Positions 17,539 to 26,561 of a stretch of DNA of 64,000 nucleotides are shown one piece after another. The translations under genes were made by a program, and so were the position numbers. Positions within the stretch are counted from its first letter, which is position 1, and every line of letters begins with the position of its first letter. The notes under the pieces are model-generated. The model was not told where the DNA came from, made no database searches, and saw only the letters and a program-made list of their open reading frames with translations. The stretch is from NCBI RefSeq assembly GCF_900176405.1, contig NZ_FWXJ01000004.1:1-64000 (forward strand), given 5' to 3'. This DNA comes from Polynucleobacter kasalickyi. GTDB taxonomy: Bacteria > Pseudomonadota > Gammaproteobacteria > Burkholderiales > Burkholderiaceae.

Positions 17539-18504
17539 TTACTCGCCTGTGATGTTGCCTTTTTCAATCACTTCGCGCCAATAAGGTACTTCTCGCTTGA
17601 TACGCGCCAAGGTTTTTTCTGAGTCAAGGGCAGTAGTTGCGAGTCCAGCCTGTTTAAGACTTTCTACAACTTCTGGCCTCTTGAGTGCAGTAAGGCATTG
17701 TTGGCTTAAATAACTAACCACGTCGGGAGGTGTACCAACCGGTGCAAAAATAGTTTGGAAGGTATCAGAAACAGCATTTTCAATCCCAGCATCAGCCATT
17801 AAAGGCACGTTTGGTAAATCTGGCCATGGTTTATCACCAGTCTGCACAATTGCTCTGACTTGTCCTGCTTGTATATTGGAAATGACTGAAGCCAAACTAC
17901 CAAACAGTACTTGTGTTTGGCCACCCATTAAGTCAGTCATCGCTGGACCTGCACCCTTATAAGGGATGTGAGTCATGTTTATTTTTGCTCGAATTTTTAA
18001 TACTTCACCAGCAAGGTGTGGTGTGGTGCCAGTTCCTGGGCTACCAAAACTCACCAAACTAGGATCTGATTTGGCCATCGCAATCAAATCTGCTAAGGTT
18101 TTAATTTTTGAATTGGCTTTGACGACAGCCACATTGGGTGCATCACCAATTTCACAAACTGGAATAAAGTCTTTAATCGGATCGTAAGGGGAGGGCTTTT
18201 TTAAGCTCGGCGTCACTACGTAGACACTTGAGGTGAGCATAATCGTATAGCCGTTTGGTTTCGCATTTTTCACATAACTTGTGGCAACTGCTCCACCGGC
18301 TCCTGGCCGATTTTCAACAATTATTTGGGGGCCATTTGGATTTTTACTCATGGCTAAGGCCACAATCCTGGCAGTAATATCAGTTGCACCACCCGGTGCG
18401 AACGATACAACCATGTTAATAGGGCTTTCAGGGTATGCTGCCAACGCGGGTAGCGCTTGCAAACATAACCCTAAAATTAAAAAGGACCTTTTCAGTCTCA
18501 TCAT
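17539..18504 (-). CDS. Bug/TctC-family periplasmic solute-binding receptor
   Basis: First gene of the 12-18.5 kb operon, 321 residues from the chosen start. ATG at 18504 is preferred because GGAGG ends 6 bases before it; an upstream TTG would place that ribosome site inside the coding region. It has a signal peptide (LILGLCLQALPALAAYPESP), FAPGGATDITARIV, VENRPGAGGAVATSYV, PNGYTI and THIPYKGAGPAMTDLMGG. It probably supplies the operon's acid substrate. The IclR gene on the other strand is its likely regulator. Confidence 0.92.
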   Translation of the reverse strand: MMRLKRSFLILGLCLQALPALAAYPESPINMVVSFAPGGATDITARIVALAMSKNPNGPQIIVENRPGAGGAVATSYVKNAKPNGYTIMLTSSVYVVTPSLKKPSPYDPIKDFIPVCEIGDAPNVAVVKANSKIKTLADLIAMAKSDPSLVSFGSPGTGTTPHLAGEVLKIRAKINMTHIPYKGAGPAMTDLMGGQTQVLFGSLASVISNIQAGQVRAIVQTGDKPWPDLPNVPLMADAGIENAVSDTFQTIFAPVGTPPDVVSYLSQQCLTALKRPEVVESLKQAGLATTALDSEKTLARIKREVPYWREVIEKGNITGE

Positions 18505-18528
18505 TTGTCTCCTCCACAACCTTAACTG

Positions 18529-18542
18529 ATTGCAACCGCAAT
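18529..18542. promoter_or_regulatory. Inverted repeat just upstream of the Bug operon
   Basis: ATTGC-AACC-GCAAT, 25 bp before the Bug start codon and next to its ribosome site. It could be an operator half of the divergent IclR/Bug control region. Five-bp arms are weak evidence alone. Confidence 0.3.
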
Positions 18543-18590
18543 TAGATTGTTGAATTTTGTCTTGTTATATTTATTAATTTGGTTATAATT

Positions 18591-18608
18591 AGTTCTTATA
18601 TGTGAACT
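18591..18608. promoter_or_regulatory. Candidate IclR-type operator in the divergent gap
   Basis: AGTTC-TTATATGT-GAACT, an 18-bp inverted repeat in the middle of the gap between the Bug operon and the IclR gene. GTTC...GAAC arms recall operators of IclR relatives such as PobR/PcaU. One site here could control both directions. Confidence 0.4.
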
Positions 18609-18684
18609 TGTTTATATTCTAGCACTGAAGTTAAATTAAAGTCAATATTTTTTAAATGAATTCAATTGTTGTTATATTTCGTTG

Positions 18685-19467
18685 ATGCTTAACTCATCTG
18701 ATCAAAAATCTTCCTCTTCCATTAAATCCGCTGACCGGGTTTTAGACGTCCTTGAGCTCTTGTGTCGAAGGGGTAATAGTGCTTCGCATACTGATATTGC
18801 TTTTAGTTTAGACATTCCTAAAAGTAGTCTTTCTGGCTTACTAAAGAATCTAATCAGTCGTAATTATTTAGAAAAGAACCATGCTGAGAATACGTATTTA
18901 TTGGGCCCAGCCTTTTACGATCTCATAAAGCAAGGCGAGAATGTAATAAAAATGCCCCAAATTGCACAAGCGCAACTTAATTGGATGACGGAAAAGACCA
19001 AAGAGGCTTCTGCTTTTTATGTGTTTAAGGGGGATCATATTGAGCGCATGTTAGGTGCCGAGGCTAGTTATCCATTAAGTTATCGAATGCCTCCGAATGT
19101 AAAATTTTCCTTGTACTCAGCCGCCGCAGGGAAAGCTGTTTTACATGCACTACCGGAGCTTGAGAGAGAGAATTATCTTCAAAACCTTAAGATAAAGCCA
19201 AATACAGATAGGACCGTTACCACCAAAAAGGAACTAAGAGCTAGGTTGATTGAAGATACTGAAAATGGCGTCACTTTTTCATATGGTGAGAACTCTGTTG
19301 GAGTCATCGCCCTTGCAGTCCCAATTCTTGGCGAGAATCTATATCCCTTGGGGGCTTTGAGTATTGTGGTGCCAGAAGTTCGTTTTAATGCGGAATTAAA
19401 GCAACTATGTATGGAGGTTTTAATGAATGCAGGAAAAAAAATAGAATTTGAGTTGCGCTCGTCGTAA
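18685..19467 (+). CDS. IclR-family transcriptional regulator
   Basis: A 260-residue regulator. The N-terminal winged helix (about residues 14-75) contains SADRVLDVLELLCRRG and HTDIAFSLDIPKSSLSGLLKNL. The C-terminal effector domain contains YSAAAGKAVLHALPE and ENGVTFSYGENSVGVIALAVPI, typical of IclR. ATG at 18685 is chosen; TTG three bases earlier is possible, and no strong ribosome site is seen for either. It is divergent from the CoA-catabolic operon and followed by another Bug receptor gene, and it probably responds to an aromatic or dicarboxylic acid. Confidence 0.92.
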   Translation: MLNSSDQKSSSSIKSADRVLDVLELLCRRGNSASHTDIAFSLDIPKSSLSGLLKNLISRNYLEKNHAENTYLLGPAFYDLIKQGENVIKMPQIAQAQLNWMTEKTKEASAFYVFKGDHIERMLGAEASYPLSYRMPPNVKFSLYSAAAGKAVLHALPELERENYLQNLKIKPNTDRTVTTKKELRARLIEDTENGVTFSYGENSVGVIALAVPILGENLYPLGALSIVVPEVRFNAELKQLCMEVLMNAGKKIEFELRSS

Positions 19468-19548
19468 TTTTGGGGAGTAGATACAAAACGTAGTGTAGAT
19501 TTATATCGTAGTAAACATAATTATTAAAAATTTAAGGAGACTAAAAAA

Positions 19549-20535
19549 TTGAAGAAAACTTTTTGCACGCTGAAAATGGCTTTAGCAACCATCTCTCTGG
19601 GACTTTCATGTCAGTTATTTGCCCAAGAGTCGTATCCGAGTAGACCCATCACTTTCATTATGTCCGTGGAAGCTGGTGCGGACGGTGATGTGCTTGCTAG
19701 ACCACTCATGGAAAGAGTTGGCCGTATTTTAGGTCAACCCATTACCATCATTAATCGACCTGGTGCGGGAAGCGCCATTGGTTACAAAGAGATTAGCTTA
19801 GCTAAACCAGATGGTTATACGATTGGTTGGGGTTCTGCAACGATCGTTACTAATAAACTGCAAGGGATGTCGCCGCTAGATTATCGGAACTTTACACACT
19901 TAGGCTCCTACGCAACATTTTTCCCAATTTTGATTGCTTCAAATAAAAGTAATGTGCAATTTAAAACAGCACAAGAGGCGATTACTTATGTTAAAGCTAA
20001 CCCTGGTAAAGTGAATTTAGCTACAGCGGGTGTTGGCCAAAGTTGGTGGGTGGGTGCTCAAACTCTCCTTACCGGAGCTAATCTAGATATGGCAAGTATT
20101 CCAGTGACCGGTGCTGGCGCAGCAGTTGCTCTGCTAGTCGGTGGTGGTCATGCGGAACTAGGAGTTGCTGGCTTGGGCTCGGCGAGAGCATTATTAGAAG
20201 GTGGACAGGTGCGGTTTTTAGCTTCTTTGGCCGAGTCAGCGCCGCCGCCTCCCTATGAAAAAATGCCGACAATGAAAGAGTTGGGATACCCAGTTACTTG
20301 GGAATCTTTAAATATTATTATTGGTCCTAATGGAATGCCTAAAGACATTGCTAACAAACTAGCTAAAGCCATTGAACAGGCTGCTAAAGAACCAGATTTT
20401 ATTAAGTTTGTGCAAGATCAATATGCAAGTTGGAATTATATGGCTCCAGAAGCTGTCCCACCATTTTTGGACAAGCGTCGTGAAGTTGTAAGAGGTATTA
20501 TGGGTCGTGCAGGTTTGCTCAAAGAGTCCAATTAA
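19549..20535 (+). CDS. Bug/TctC-family periplasmic solute-binding receptor
   Basis: A 328-residue receptor with a signal peptide cleaved near LFAQESYPSRP. It has the variant opening MSVEAGADGDVLARPLMERV, then INRPGAGSAIGYKEI and PDGYTI. It is more divergent than the other Bug proteins here: GGHAELGVAG replaces the usual loop and a PPPPYEKMPTM insert is present. TTG is taken as the start because AAGGAGA lies 8 bases before it. It is alone downstream of the IclR gene and may share the regulator's control. Confidence 0.88.
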   Translation: MKKTFCTLKMALATISLGLSCQLFAQESYPSRPITFIMSVEAGADGDVLARPLMERVGRILGQPITIINRPGAGSAIGYKEISLAKPDGYTIGWGSATIVTNKLQGMSPLDYRNFTHLGSYATFFPILIASNKSNVQFKTAQEAITYVKANPGKVNLATAGVGQSWWVGAQTLLTGANLDMASIPVTGAGAAVALLVGGGHAELGVAGLGSARALLEGGQVRFLASLAESAPPPPYEKMPTMKELGYPVTWESLNIIIGPNGMPKDIANKLAKAIEQAAKEPDFIKFVQDQYASWNYMAPEAVPPFLDKRREVVRGIMGRAGLLKESN

Positions 20536-20545
20536 TCTGGAAGAT

Positions 20546-20577
20546 GGCTATTACATTGGCAGACCAATGTAATAGCC
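20546..20577. terminator. Bidirectional hairpin between convergent genes
   Basis: A perfect 14-bp stem (GGCTATTACATTGG and its complement) around a 4-nt CAGA loop, 10 bp after the Bug stop and 41 bp before the convergent oxidoreductase end. No U tract follows on the plus strand. Confidence 0.65.
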
Positions 20578-20618
20578 GACGCCTTGAGAGCTATTATTAC
20601 CTAGGCACAAGCATCATC

Positions 20619-22307
20619 TTAGTTCGAAGAGTTCTTGACTAATTCATCAGCAATTTTTTCAGCAACCATAATCGTTGGAATGTTCGTATTGCCAGCAATT
20701 AAATTCGGCATGATGGAAGCGTCAACGACGCGTAAGTTTTGTACGCCGTAAACTTTGCCTGTCGAGTCCACAACGGCCATCGGGTCCTCACTATCACCCA
20801 TTCGGCAGGAGCCTACAGGATGAAACATACCCGCAATGTTTTTTTGAACATGTTGTGCTAAATCTTGAGGGTTTTTGATTAGTGCATCTAAATCAATTGC
20901 ATCACCGGTTAATCGGCTTAAAACAAAGTCGCTAATACCTGGCAAAATATTGAGAAGGGTAGCGAGGCGATTAGCTTTCGTGAAATTTTGAGGGTTGTAT
21001 TCGTTCAACTGTCTCAAACGATCTGAAAATCTCACTGGGAATGGCTTGCCCATCATTCTTTTGATTTCAGAGTCAGCCAAAATTTCTACGGCCTTCGTGA
21101 AAGCCATCATCATTCTGGTGATATCCGCAGGATCGCTCAGAAAGTTAAATTCTGTGATGGGGTGGTCTTTACTGTGTGGACTTTGAATGGTCACATGCCC
21201 GGTAGATTTTGGGCGTAATACACAGGGCGCTAAATTACCTATCTGCAGTCCCATCGCGTTCCAAGAAGTCTTACTTTGCACATTTACATACAGATCACCT
21301 GGTGGGCAGTCTGGCAGTTGGGAAGAATAACGTAAGCTTGCACTGGGGTGCGTTCTTAAAGAAGAATCTTGCCGAGCATTTTTTTTGAGATGAAAGCCGA
21401 TAAATAGAATGGGGTGATTTTGTAAGTTTTGTCCTACCCCAGGACGGTTAGCAACAACAGGGATTTGTAAGTTTTGTAAGAGCGAGGCATCGCCAATCCC
21501 AGATCGCATCAATAGTGCGGGTGAAAAAATCCCGCCACTACTCACTAATATTTCGTTTCCCTGATAGGTTATTTCTCCACTTGGGTTTTTGGCGAGAACC
21601 CCAGTTGCTCGCGTCCCATCAAATAGAATCTTTTCTACTTGCGTTTCATGAACCATGGTTAAGTTAGTACGCTGTCTAACTTGAGGAGTGATATACCTGA
21701 GTGCTGTAGATGCTCGTTGATGTGGGGTATTACAAATTGGCGTTGATCCATAGCCATCTCTAAAGTCAGCATTTGGATCACCAATGAGTGGAATATTGTG
21801 CTGTTCAGAATATTTGGCAATCGCTTTTGTGAGTGGTGGCCATTGCTCTTTCGATAGGCGCCGAATTGGGATTGGTCCACTTGTCCCGTGCATCTCATTG
21901 GAAAAATCAATATCAGTCTCTAATTTTTTAAAGTAGGGTAAAACATCTTCCCATGCCCAATTTTTTGCTCCGCAATTAACCCATTCTGCATAATCAGCTG
22001 GAGTTCCCCTAAGAGATACCATGCCCATCAGTGAGCCCCCACCGCCCATAATTTTCCCCTGTGGAAAATTACTCATGCCATTTTCAGCCTTGCGCCATGA
22101 CACCTTGAAGTTAGGCCAGATGTACGACTTGTTGTAATAAGAGGTCGGATAGTTATCTAGGATATCTTCAGGTTCTTTGCCGGGAGGGGTGTCTTTCCCA
22201 GCTTCAATCAGTAGAACTCTAGTATTGGGATTTTCGGTTAATCTCGCAGCTAAAACACAGCCAGCAACTCCTGCTCCAATAATTACATAGTCGTAATGAG
22301 TATTCAT
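20619..22307 (-). CDS. GMC-family FAD oxidoreductase (choline dehydrogenase-like)
   Basis: A 562-residue flavoprotein. It has YDYVIIGAGVAGCVLAARL at the N-terminus (dinucleotide fold), the GMC signature around MGGGGSLMGMVSLRG, and the C-terminal active site MFHPVGSCRMG with GNTNIPT (His and Asn of the GMC catalytic pair). It oxidises an alcohol; the substrate is not visible. ATG at 22307 is chosen because AGGAG lies about six bases upstream; a longer in-frame start would lack this. It is a single-gene transcript with a 348-bp gap upstream. Confidence 0.9.
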   Translation of the reverse strand: MNTHYDYVIIGAGVAGCVLAARLTENPNTRVLLIEAGKDTPPGKEPEDILDNYPTSYYNKSYIWPNFKVSWRKAENGMSNFPQGKIMGGGGSLMGMVSLRGTPADYAEWVNCGAKNWAWEDVLPYFKKLETDIDFSNEMHGTSGPIPIRRLSKEQWPPLTKAIAKYSEQHNIPLIGDPNADFRDGYGSTPICNTPHQRASTALRYITPQVRQRTNLTMVHETQVEKILFDGTRATGVLAKNPSGEITYQGNEILVSSGGIFSPALLMRSGIGDASLLQNLQIPVVANRPGVGQNLQNHPILFIGFHLKKNARQDSSLRTHPSASLRYSSQLPDCPPGDLYVNVQSKTSWNAMGLQIGNLAPCVLRPKSTGHVTIQSPHSKDHPITEFNFLSDPADITRMMMAFTKAVEILADSEIKRMMGKPFPVRFSDRLRQLNEYNPQNFTKANRLATLLNILPGISDFVLSRLTGDAIDLDALIKNPQDLAQHVQKNIAGMFHPVGSCRMGDSEDPMAVVDSTGKVYGVQNLRVVDASIMPNLIAGNTNIPTIMVAEKIADELVKNSSN

Positions 22308-22655
22308 CCTAGTCTCCTTTATTTTTATCATTCTTGAATTTTATGTGATTTTTTGCTCGAACCAAAACTTGAACCCTTCAGGTGGGCATCATCAGGCTAG
22401 TCTGGGACCGATGATTGATTAAAAGTAATTGATTTTCTTTGATTTTTTTCATGGCTCTGTAGTTTTAAAGGAGCGATAACAAACGATAAATTGTATAAAA
22501 ACACCAACTTGGTGAAAAATTAATTTATTTGGTGCGAAATGGGGCTGTTGGTAAATGTTGGTGCATAAATTGAAGTTTTGAAGGGGTGGAATAGCGAATA
22601 ATCACCATATTGATGCTTAATCACATTTGCTTTATTACATGCACAGGAGTTTTTG
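22308..22655. other. Gene-free gap between divergent oxidoreductase and cyanate operon
   Basis: 348 bp with no convincing ORF. The half facing the cyanate operon contains repeated TTGGTG elements, annotated separately. I did not find a sigma-54 GG-N10-GC promoter core. Confidence 0.6.
22502..22564 (+). promoter_or_regulatory. NtrC-like site and two half-sites upstream of the cyanate operon
   Basis: CACCAACTTGGTG (22502-22514) is a 13-bp palindrome in the CACC-N5-GGTG layout of NtrC sites (consensus GCACC-N5-GGTGC). Two TTGGTGC half-sites follow at 22529-22535 and 22558-22564. Nitrogen control of cyanate use is known in other bacteria, so the location makes sense. The outer G and C of the consensus are missing in the full site. 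Confidence 0.4.
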
Positions 22656-24029
22656 ATGAATACTTATCGTCCTTACGATTCTGAACGTCCCTTATTTAGT
22701 AGCCATTGTAGTTGTGGAAGACATGCTTCAGATGCAGAACATAACAACGATTTATCTTTTAAAGTTGATGAAGAAAAAGCCAGTGCAGATTTTGTGGAAG
22801 CAAGCTTAGTGAAGGCCTTATTTCCCCAAGAAAGTCGAAGACGTGCTTTCTTAAAGGCAGTCGGTACTGGTGGTGCAATGAGCGCTTTATCTGGATTTTT
22901 GCCGATTGAAACTTTACAAGCGATGGCACAAGAAAAAGCGCCATTGGAAAAGACTGATTTAAAAATTGGTTTTATTGCCATTACCTGCGCAACACCCTTA
23001 ATCATGGCTGATCCTTTGGGTTTTTATAAAAAGCAGGGCTTAAATGTCACGCTCAATAAAACAGCTGGGTGGGCTTTAATCAGAGATAAGATGCTGAACA
23101 AGGAACATGATGCTTCCCATTTTCTATCACCAATGCCTATCTCTATGTCAATGGGGCTTGGGTCTGATCCGAATCCAATGAGAGTTGCAACTATTCAAAA
23201 CGTCAACGGTCAAGCGATTACTTTGGCAAATAAGCATAAAGATAAGCGTGACCCGAAGATGTGGAAAGGGATGAAATTTGCAGTACCGTTTGAGTACTCC
23301 ATGCATAACTTTTTACTACGATACTATGTGGCGCAAGCAGGACTTGATCCAGATCGTGATATTCAAATTCGTGTAACTCCTCCACCAGAAATGGTTGCAA
23401 ACTTAAGAGCTGGCAATATTGACGGCTTCCTAGGGCCTGATCCATTTAACCAAAGAGCCGTTTTTGATGAAGTTGGATTTATTCATATTCTGACGAAAGA
23501 AATTTGGGATGGTCATCCTTGTTGTGCTTTTGGTACCTCTGAAGAGTTTATTAAGAAAAATCCAAATACATTTGCGGCTCTTTATCGCGCAGTTTTAAAT
23601 GCTTCTACGATGGCACGTGATCCTGCGAATCGGCCGCTGATTGCCAAAGTTATTTCACCGGCAAATTATCTTAATCAACCTGAAACAGTCGTGATGCAAG
23701 TGTTAACAGGTAAGTTTGCTGATGGTCTAGGAAATGTTCAAAATGTACCAGATCGTATCGACTTTAACCCGATTCCTTGGTATTCGATGGCGACTTGGAT
23801 GTTAACCCAAATGCAACGCTGGGGTTATGTGAAGGGGGATGTGAATTACAAAGATATTTCAGAAAAAGTATTTTTGCTGACAGATGCCAAAAAATATATG
23901 AATGAAATTGGAGTTGCAGTCCCAGCAGACGCAAAGTCAGGTTACAAAAAAGTGAAGATTATGGGTAAAGAATTTGACCCTACTCAACCTGCAGCCTATT
24001 TAAAGTCGTTTCCATCAGTTAAAGCATAA
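22656..24029 (+). CDS. cynA: Cyanate/nitrate-type ABC transporter substrate-binding protein (Tat-exported)
   Basis: A 457-residue binding protein of the NrtA/CynA family. ATG at 22656 follows AGGAG by six bases. The N-terminal region carries CSCGRH (residues 18-23) and then a Tat signal, SRRRAFLKAVGTGGAMSALSG (RR near 61). Mature domain marks are DLKIGFIAITCATPLIMADPLGFYKKQGL and NIDGFLGPDPFNQRAVF. It is first of four genes ending in cyanase, so cyanate is the likely ligand; a nitrate or nitrite ligand cannot be excluded by sequence. Confidence 0.9.
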   Translation: MNTYRPYDSERPLFSSHCSCGRHASDAEHNNDLSFKVDEEKASADFVEASLVKALFPQESRRRAFLKAVGTGGAMSALSGFLPIETLQAMAQEKAPLEKTDLKIGFIAITCATPLIMADPLGFYKKQGLNVTLNKTAGWALIRDKMLNKEHDASHFLSPMPISMSMGLGSDPNPMRVATIQNVNGQAITLANKHKDKRDPKMWKGMKFAVPFEYSMHNFLLRYYVAQAGLDPDRDIQIRVTPPPEMVANLRAGNIDGFLGPDPFNQRAVFDEVGFIHILTKEIWDGHPCCAFGTSEEFIKKNPNTFAALYRAVLNASTMARDPANRPLIAKVISPANYLNQPETVVMQVLTGKFADGLGNVQNVPDRIDFNPIPWYSMATWMLTQMQRWGYVKGDVNYKDISEKVFLLTDAKKYMNEIGVAVPADAKSGYKKVKIMGKEFDPTQPAAYLKSFPSVKA

Positions 24030-24043
24030 AGTAAGGGTTAGAT

Positions 24044-24919
24044 ATGAAAAAACTTTCGATCAAAACGAAAGGGTCGATACTTTCGGTATTAATTTTGTTG
24101 TTTATTTTGTTCGTATGGCACATTGCAACTGCACCTAAAAAAGTAGCAGCACCGGTAGCATCTACTACTAGTAGCGAATACCAGGCACTCATGGGGCAAA
24201 GTAGTGATGGTGGCAATAGTATGGACTCCGTGCCGAAGTCTGGCTTTCCAACGCTGACGCAAATGGGACAAACTTTTGTAAAACAGTTATCTCATCCTTT
24301 TTACGACAATGGGCCTAATGACAAAGGTATTGGAATCCAGTTAGCTTATTCTTTAGGCCGTGTGGGTTTAGGGTTCTTCTTGGCAGTATTGGTCGCGATT
24401 CCTTTTGGATTTGTGATTGGTATGTCTCCACTCATCTACCAAGCATTCAATCCATTTATTCAAATTTTTAAGCCGATATCGCCCTTGGCTTGGATGCCAA
24501 TTGCTTTGTACACGATTAAGGATTCATCCATCTCTGGTATCTTTGTGATTTTTATTTGTTCGGTTTGGCCGATGTTACTCAACACTGCCTTTGGTGTAGC
24601 AAATGTTCGTAAAGAACTCATTAATGTCACCAAAACCCTAGAAGTATCTCCTTTAAGAAAAGCATTTTTAGTCATCCTGCCTGCTGCAGCCCCAACCATT
24701 TTGACTGGTATGCGAATCTCGATGGGTATTGCATGGCTAGTCATCGTTGCTGCTGAGATGTTGGTTGGCGGAACTGGTATTGGTTATTTCTTATGGAATG
24801 AATGGAACAACTTAGCACTTTCTAGCGTGATCTTTGCCATTTTGATGATTGGTTTGGTTGGAATGTTGTTAGATATTATCTTTGCACAATTACAGAAGGC
24901 GGTGTCTTATGCAGACTGA
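24044..24919 (+). CDS. cynB: Cyanate/nitrate-type ABC transporter permease
   Basis: A 291-residue inner-membrane permease of the NrtB/SsuC class. It has an N-terminal hydrophobic anchor (residues 11-30), a soluble linker to about 90, then five to six membrane segments. The cytoplasmic EAA-type loop reads KTLEVSPLRKAFLVILPAAAP before TGMRISMGIAWLVIVAAEML. It lies 14 bp after the binding-protein gene, and its end overlaps the ATPase gene by 11 bp. Confidence 0.92.
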   Translation: MKKLSIKTKGSILSVLILLFILFVWHIATAPKKVAAPVASTTSSEYQALMGQSSDGGNSMDSVPKSGFPTLTQMGQTFVKQLSHPFYDNGPNDKGIGIQLAYSLGRVGLGFFLAVLVAIPFGFVIGMSPLIYQAFNPFIQIFKPISPLAWMPIALYTIKDSSISGIFVIFICSVWPMLLNTAFGVANVRKELINVTKTLEVSPLRKAFLVILPAAAPTILTGMRISMGIAWLVIVAAEMLVGGTGIGYFLWNEWNNLALSSVIFAILMIGLVGMLLDIIFAQLQKAVSYAD

Positions 24920-25775
24920 GAATACATTTTTAGCGGTTGAGAATCTCAGCAAGTCCTACAAATCTGATGGTCCTCCGGTATTTGATGGAATTAATTTTAA
25001 TATTGAGCGCGGGGAGTTCGTTTGTATTATTGGCCACTCTGGCTGTGGAAAAACTACGATTTTAAATGTGTTAGCTGGGTTAGAAGATGCAACCACAGGC
25101 TATGCTTATATGCTTGGCCGTGAAATTAAAGGGCCTAGCTTGGATCGGGGCGTAGTTTTCCAAGGCCATGCATTAATGCCTTGGATGACGGTATTGCAAA
25201 ACGTTTGCTTTGCGGTGAAGTCTAAATATCCTGATTGGAATCGGGAGAAGATTGCAACTCATTCTAAAAAATACTTAGAGATGGTTGGTTTAGTCAATGC
25301 AGAAAATAAGAAGCCTTCAGAATTGTCAGGTGGTATGAAGCAGCGTGTTGGTATTGCTCGTGCTTTTGCAATTGAGCCAAAAATGCTTTTATTAGATGAG
25401 CCATTTGGGGCACTTGATGCATTAACTCGCGGTGTGATTCAAGATGAGTTGTTGAAAATTTGTAGTGAAACAGCACAGACTGTATTTATGATTACACATG
25501 ATGTGGATGAGGCCATTCTATTGTCTGACAAGATCATGTTAATGAGTAATGGTCCGAATGCACGTATCGCTGAAATTGTAGTTAATACTCTGCCAAAAGA
25601 CCGTAAAAGAGCTAACTTACATCATGACCCAATGTATTACCCAATGAGAAACCATTTAGTCGATTTTCTGGTCAATCGCTCAAAAGATTTACAGGCTAAA
25701 GGTGCCTCAGGTGGGTTGGATGGTTATCAGCCAGTCATCGTAAGACCCGGCGTTGATGAATCGCATACACACTAA
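24909..25775 (+). CDS. cynD: Cyanate/nitrate-type ABC transporter ATP-binding protein
   Basis: A 288-residue ATPase. Walker A is GHSGCGKT (42-49), the Q-loop lies in VVFQGH, the signature is LSGGMKQR (139-146), Walker B is LLLDEP (160-165), and the H-loop is in MITHDVDEA. ATG at 24909 overlaps the permease stop and gives the standard N-terminus (TFLAVENLSKSYK), so it is preferred to an earlier in-frame start. It is followed 26 bp later by cyanase. Confidence 0.93.
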   Translation: MQTENTFLAVENLSKSYKSDGPPVFDGINFNIERGEFVCIIGHSGCGKTTILNVLAGLEDATTGYAYMLGREIKGPSLDRGVVFQGHALMPWMTVLQNVCFAVKSKYPDWNREKIATHSKKYLEMVGLVNAENKKPSELSGGMKQRVGIARAFAIEPKMLLLDEPFGALDALTRGVIQDELLKICSETAQTVFMITHDVDEAILLSDKIMLMSNGPNARIAEIVVNTLPKDRKRANLHHDPMYYPMRNHLVDFLVNRSKDLQAKGASGGLDGYQPVIVRPGVDESHTH

Positions 25776-25801
25776 TTTGAAATTTTATTTAAGGAGAAAA
25801 C

Positions 25802-26245
25802 ATGGATCGCTCAGTTGTTACACAAAAAATTATTGAAGCAAAAGTTCGCAAAGGGATGAAGTGGAGTGAAATTGCTACTTCGATTGGTGAGTCAAAGGAG
25901 TGGGTCACTGCTGCATGCCTCGGTCAGATGACATTTACTAAGGCGCAAGCTGAAGTGGCTGGTAAATTGTTTGAACTTACTGATGAAGAAATGGCATGGT
26001 TACAAATTGTTCCTTATAAAGGTTCTTTACCTACAGCAGTGCCTACAGATCCACTGATCTATCGTTGGTATGAGATTGTTAGTGTGTATGGCACAACCAT
26101 TAAAGAACTCATTCATGAAGAGTTTGGTGACGGAATTATGAGTGCGATTGATTTCTCGATGGACATTCAGCGTGAACCAGATCCAAAAGGTGATCGCGTT
26201 CAGGTCGTGCTATCTGGTAAGTACTTATCCTACAAAACTTATTAA
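25802..26245 (+). CDS. cynS: Cyanate hydratase (cyanase)
   Basis: A 147-residue cyanase, which converts cyanate plus bicarbonate to ammonia and two CO2. The N-terminal HTH-like part is KGMKWSEIATSIGESKEWVTAACLG. The catalytic residues fall at Arg88, Glu91 and Ser114, with the same spacing as Arg96/Glu99/Ser122 in E. coli. SD AAGGAG lies upstream. It is the last gene of the cyanate uptake operon, followed by a strong terminator. No carbonic anhydrase (cynT) is in the window. Confidence 0.98.
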   Translation: MDRSVVTQKIIEAKVRKGMKWSEIATSIGESKEWVTAACLGQMTFTKAQAEVAGKLFELTDEEMAWLQIVPYKGSLPTAVPTDPLIYRWYEIVSVYGTTIKELIHEEFGDGIMSAIDFSMDIQREPDPKGDRVQVVLSGKYLSYKTY

Positions 26246-26266
26246 GTTTTATTCTTATACTTTAAG

Positions 26267-26293
26267 AGGCCTATTTTTCAATAGGCCTTTTTT
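26267..26293 (+). terminator. Rho-independent terminator after cyanase
   Basis: An 8-bp GC-rich stem (AGGCCTAT and its complement) with a 6-nt loop, followed directly by a run of six T, 21 bp after the cyanase stop. Confidence 0.88.
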
Positions 26294-26561
26294 CATCTTG
26301 AAAGATATTTTTTCTTTTTCAAAAAGTGCCCAAAGAGTTTTTTTACAACTGTTCAATTATGGGTTTAATCTCAATAAATCAATGGGGTAAATAGTTATTT
26401 ACTAGGCCAAGCTTGATGGTCAAGATCATCTACCTTTTTCACAGAAATTAGCCCTTTTTTAAATGGTTTTTATTGATTGCCTTTACAGAGTGAATTTTTA
26501 AGTTTATAGTTGGGGGTAAATAACTTACTAATTGCTTGTTTTTAACTTGGCAGTGGAAATA

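Noticed and set aside
22565..22655. Sigma-54 promoter before the cyanate operon
   Set aside because: Candidates near TTGC and TTGGTGC lack the GG-N10-GC core.
22673..23005. 110-codon minus-strand ORF inside the cyanate binding-protein gene
   Set aside because: Antisense to a clear Tat-exported binding protein; no recognisable features.
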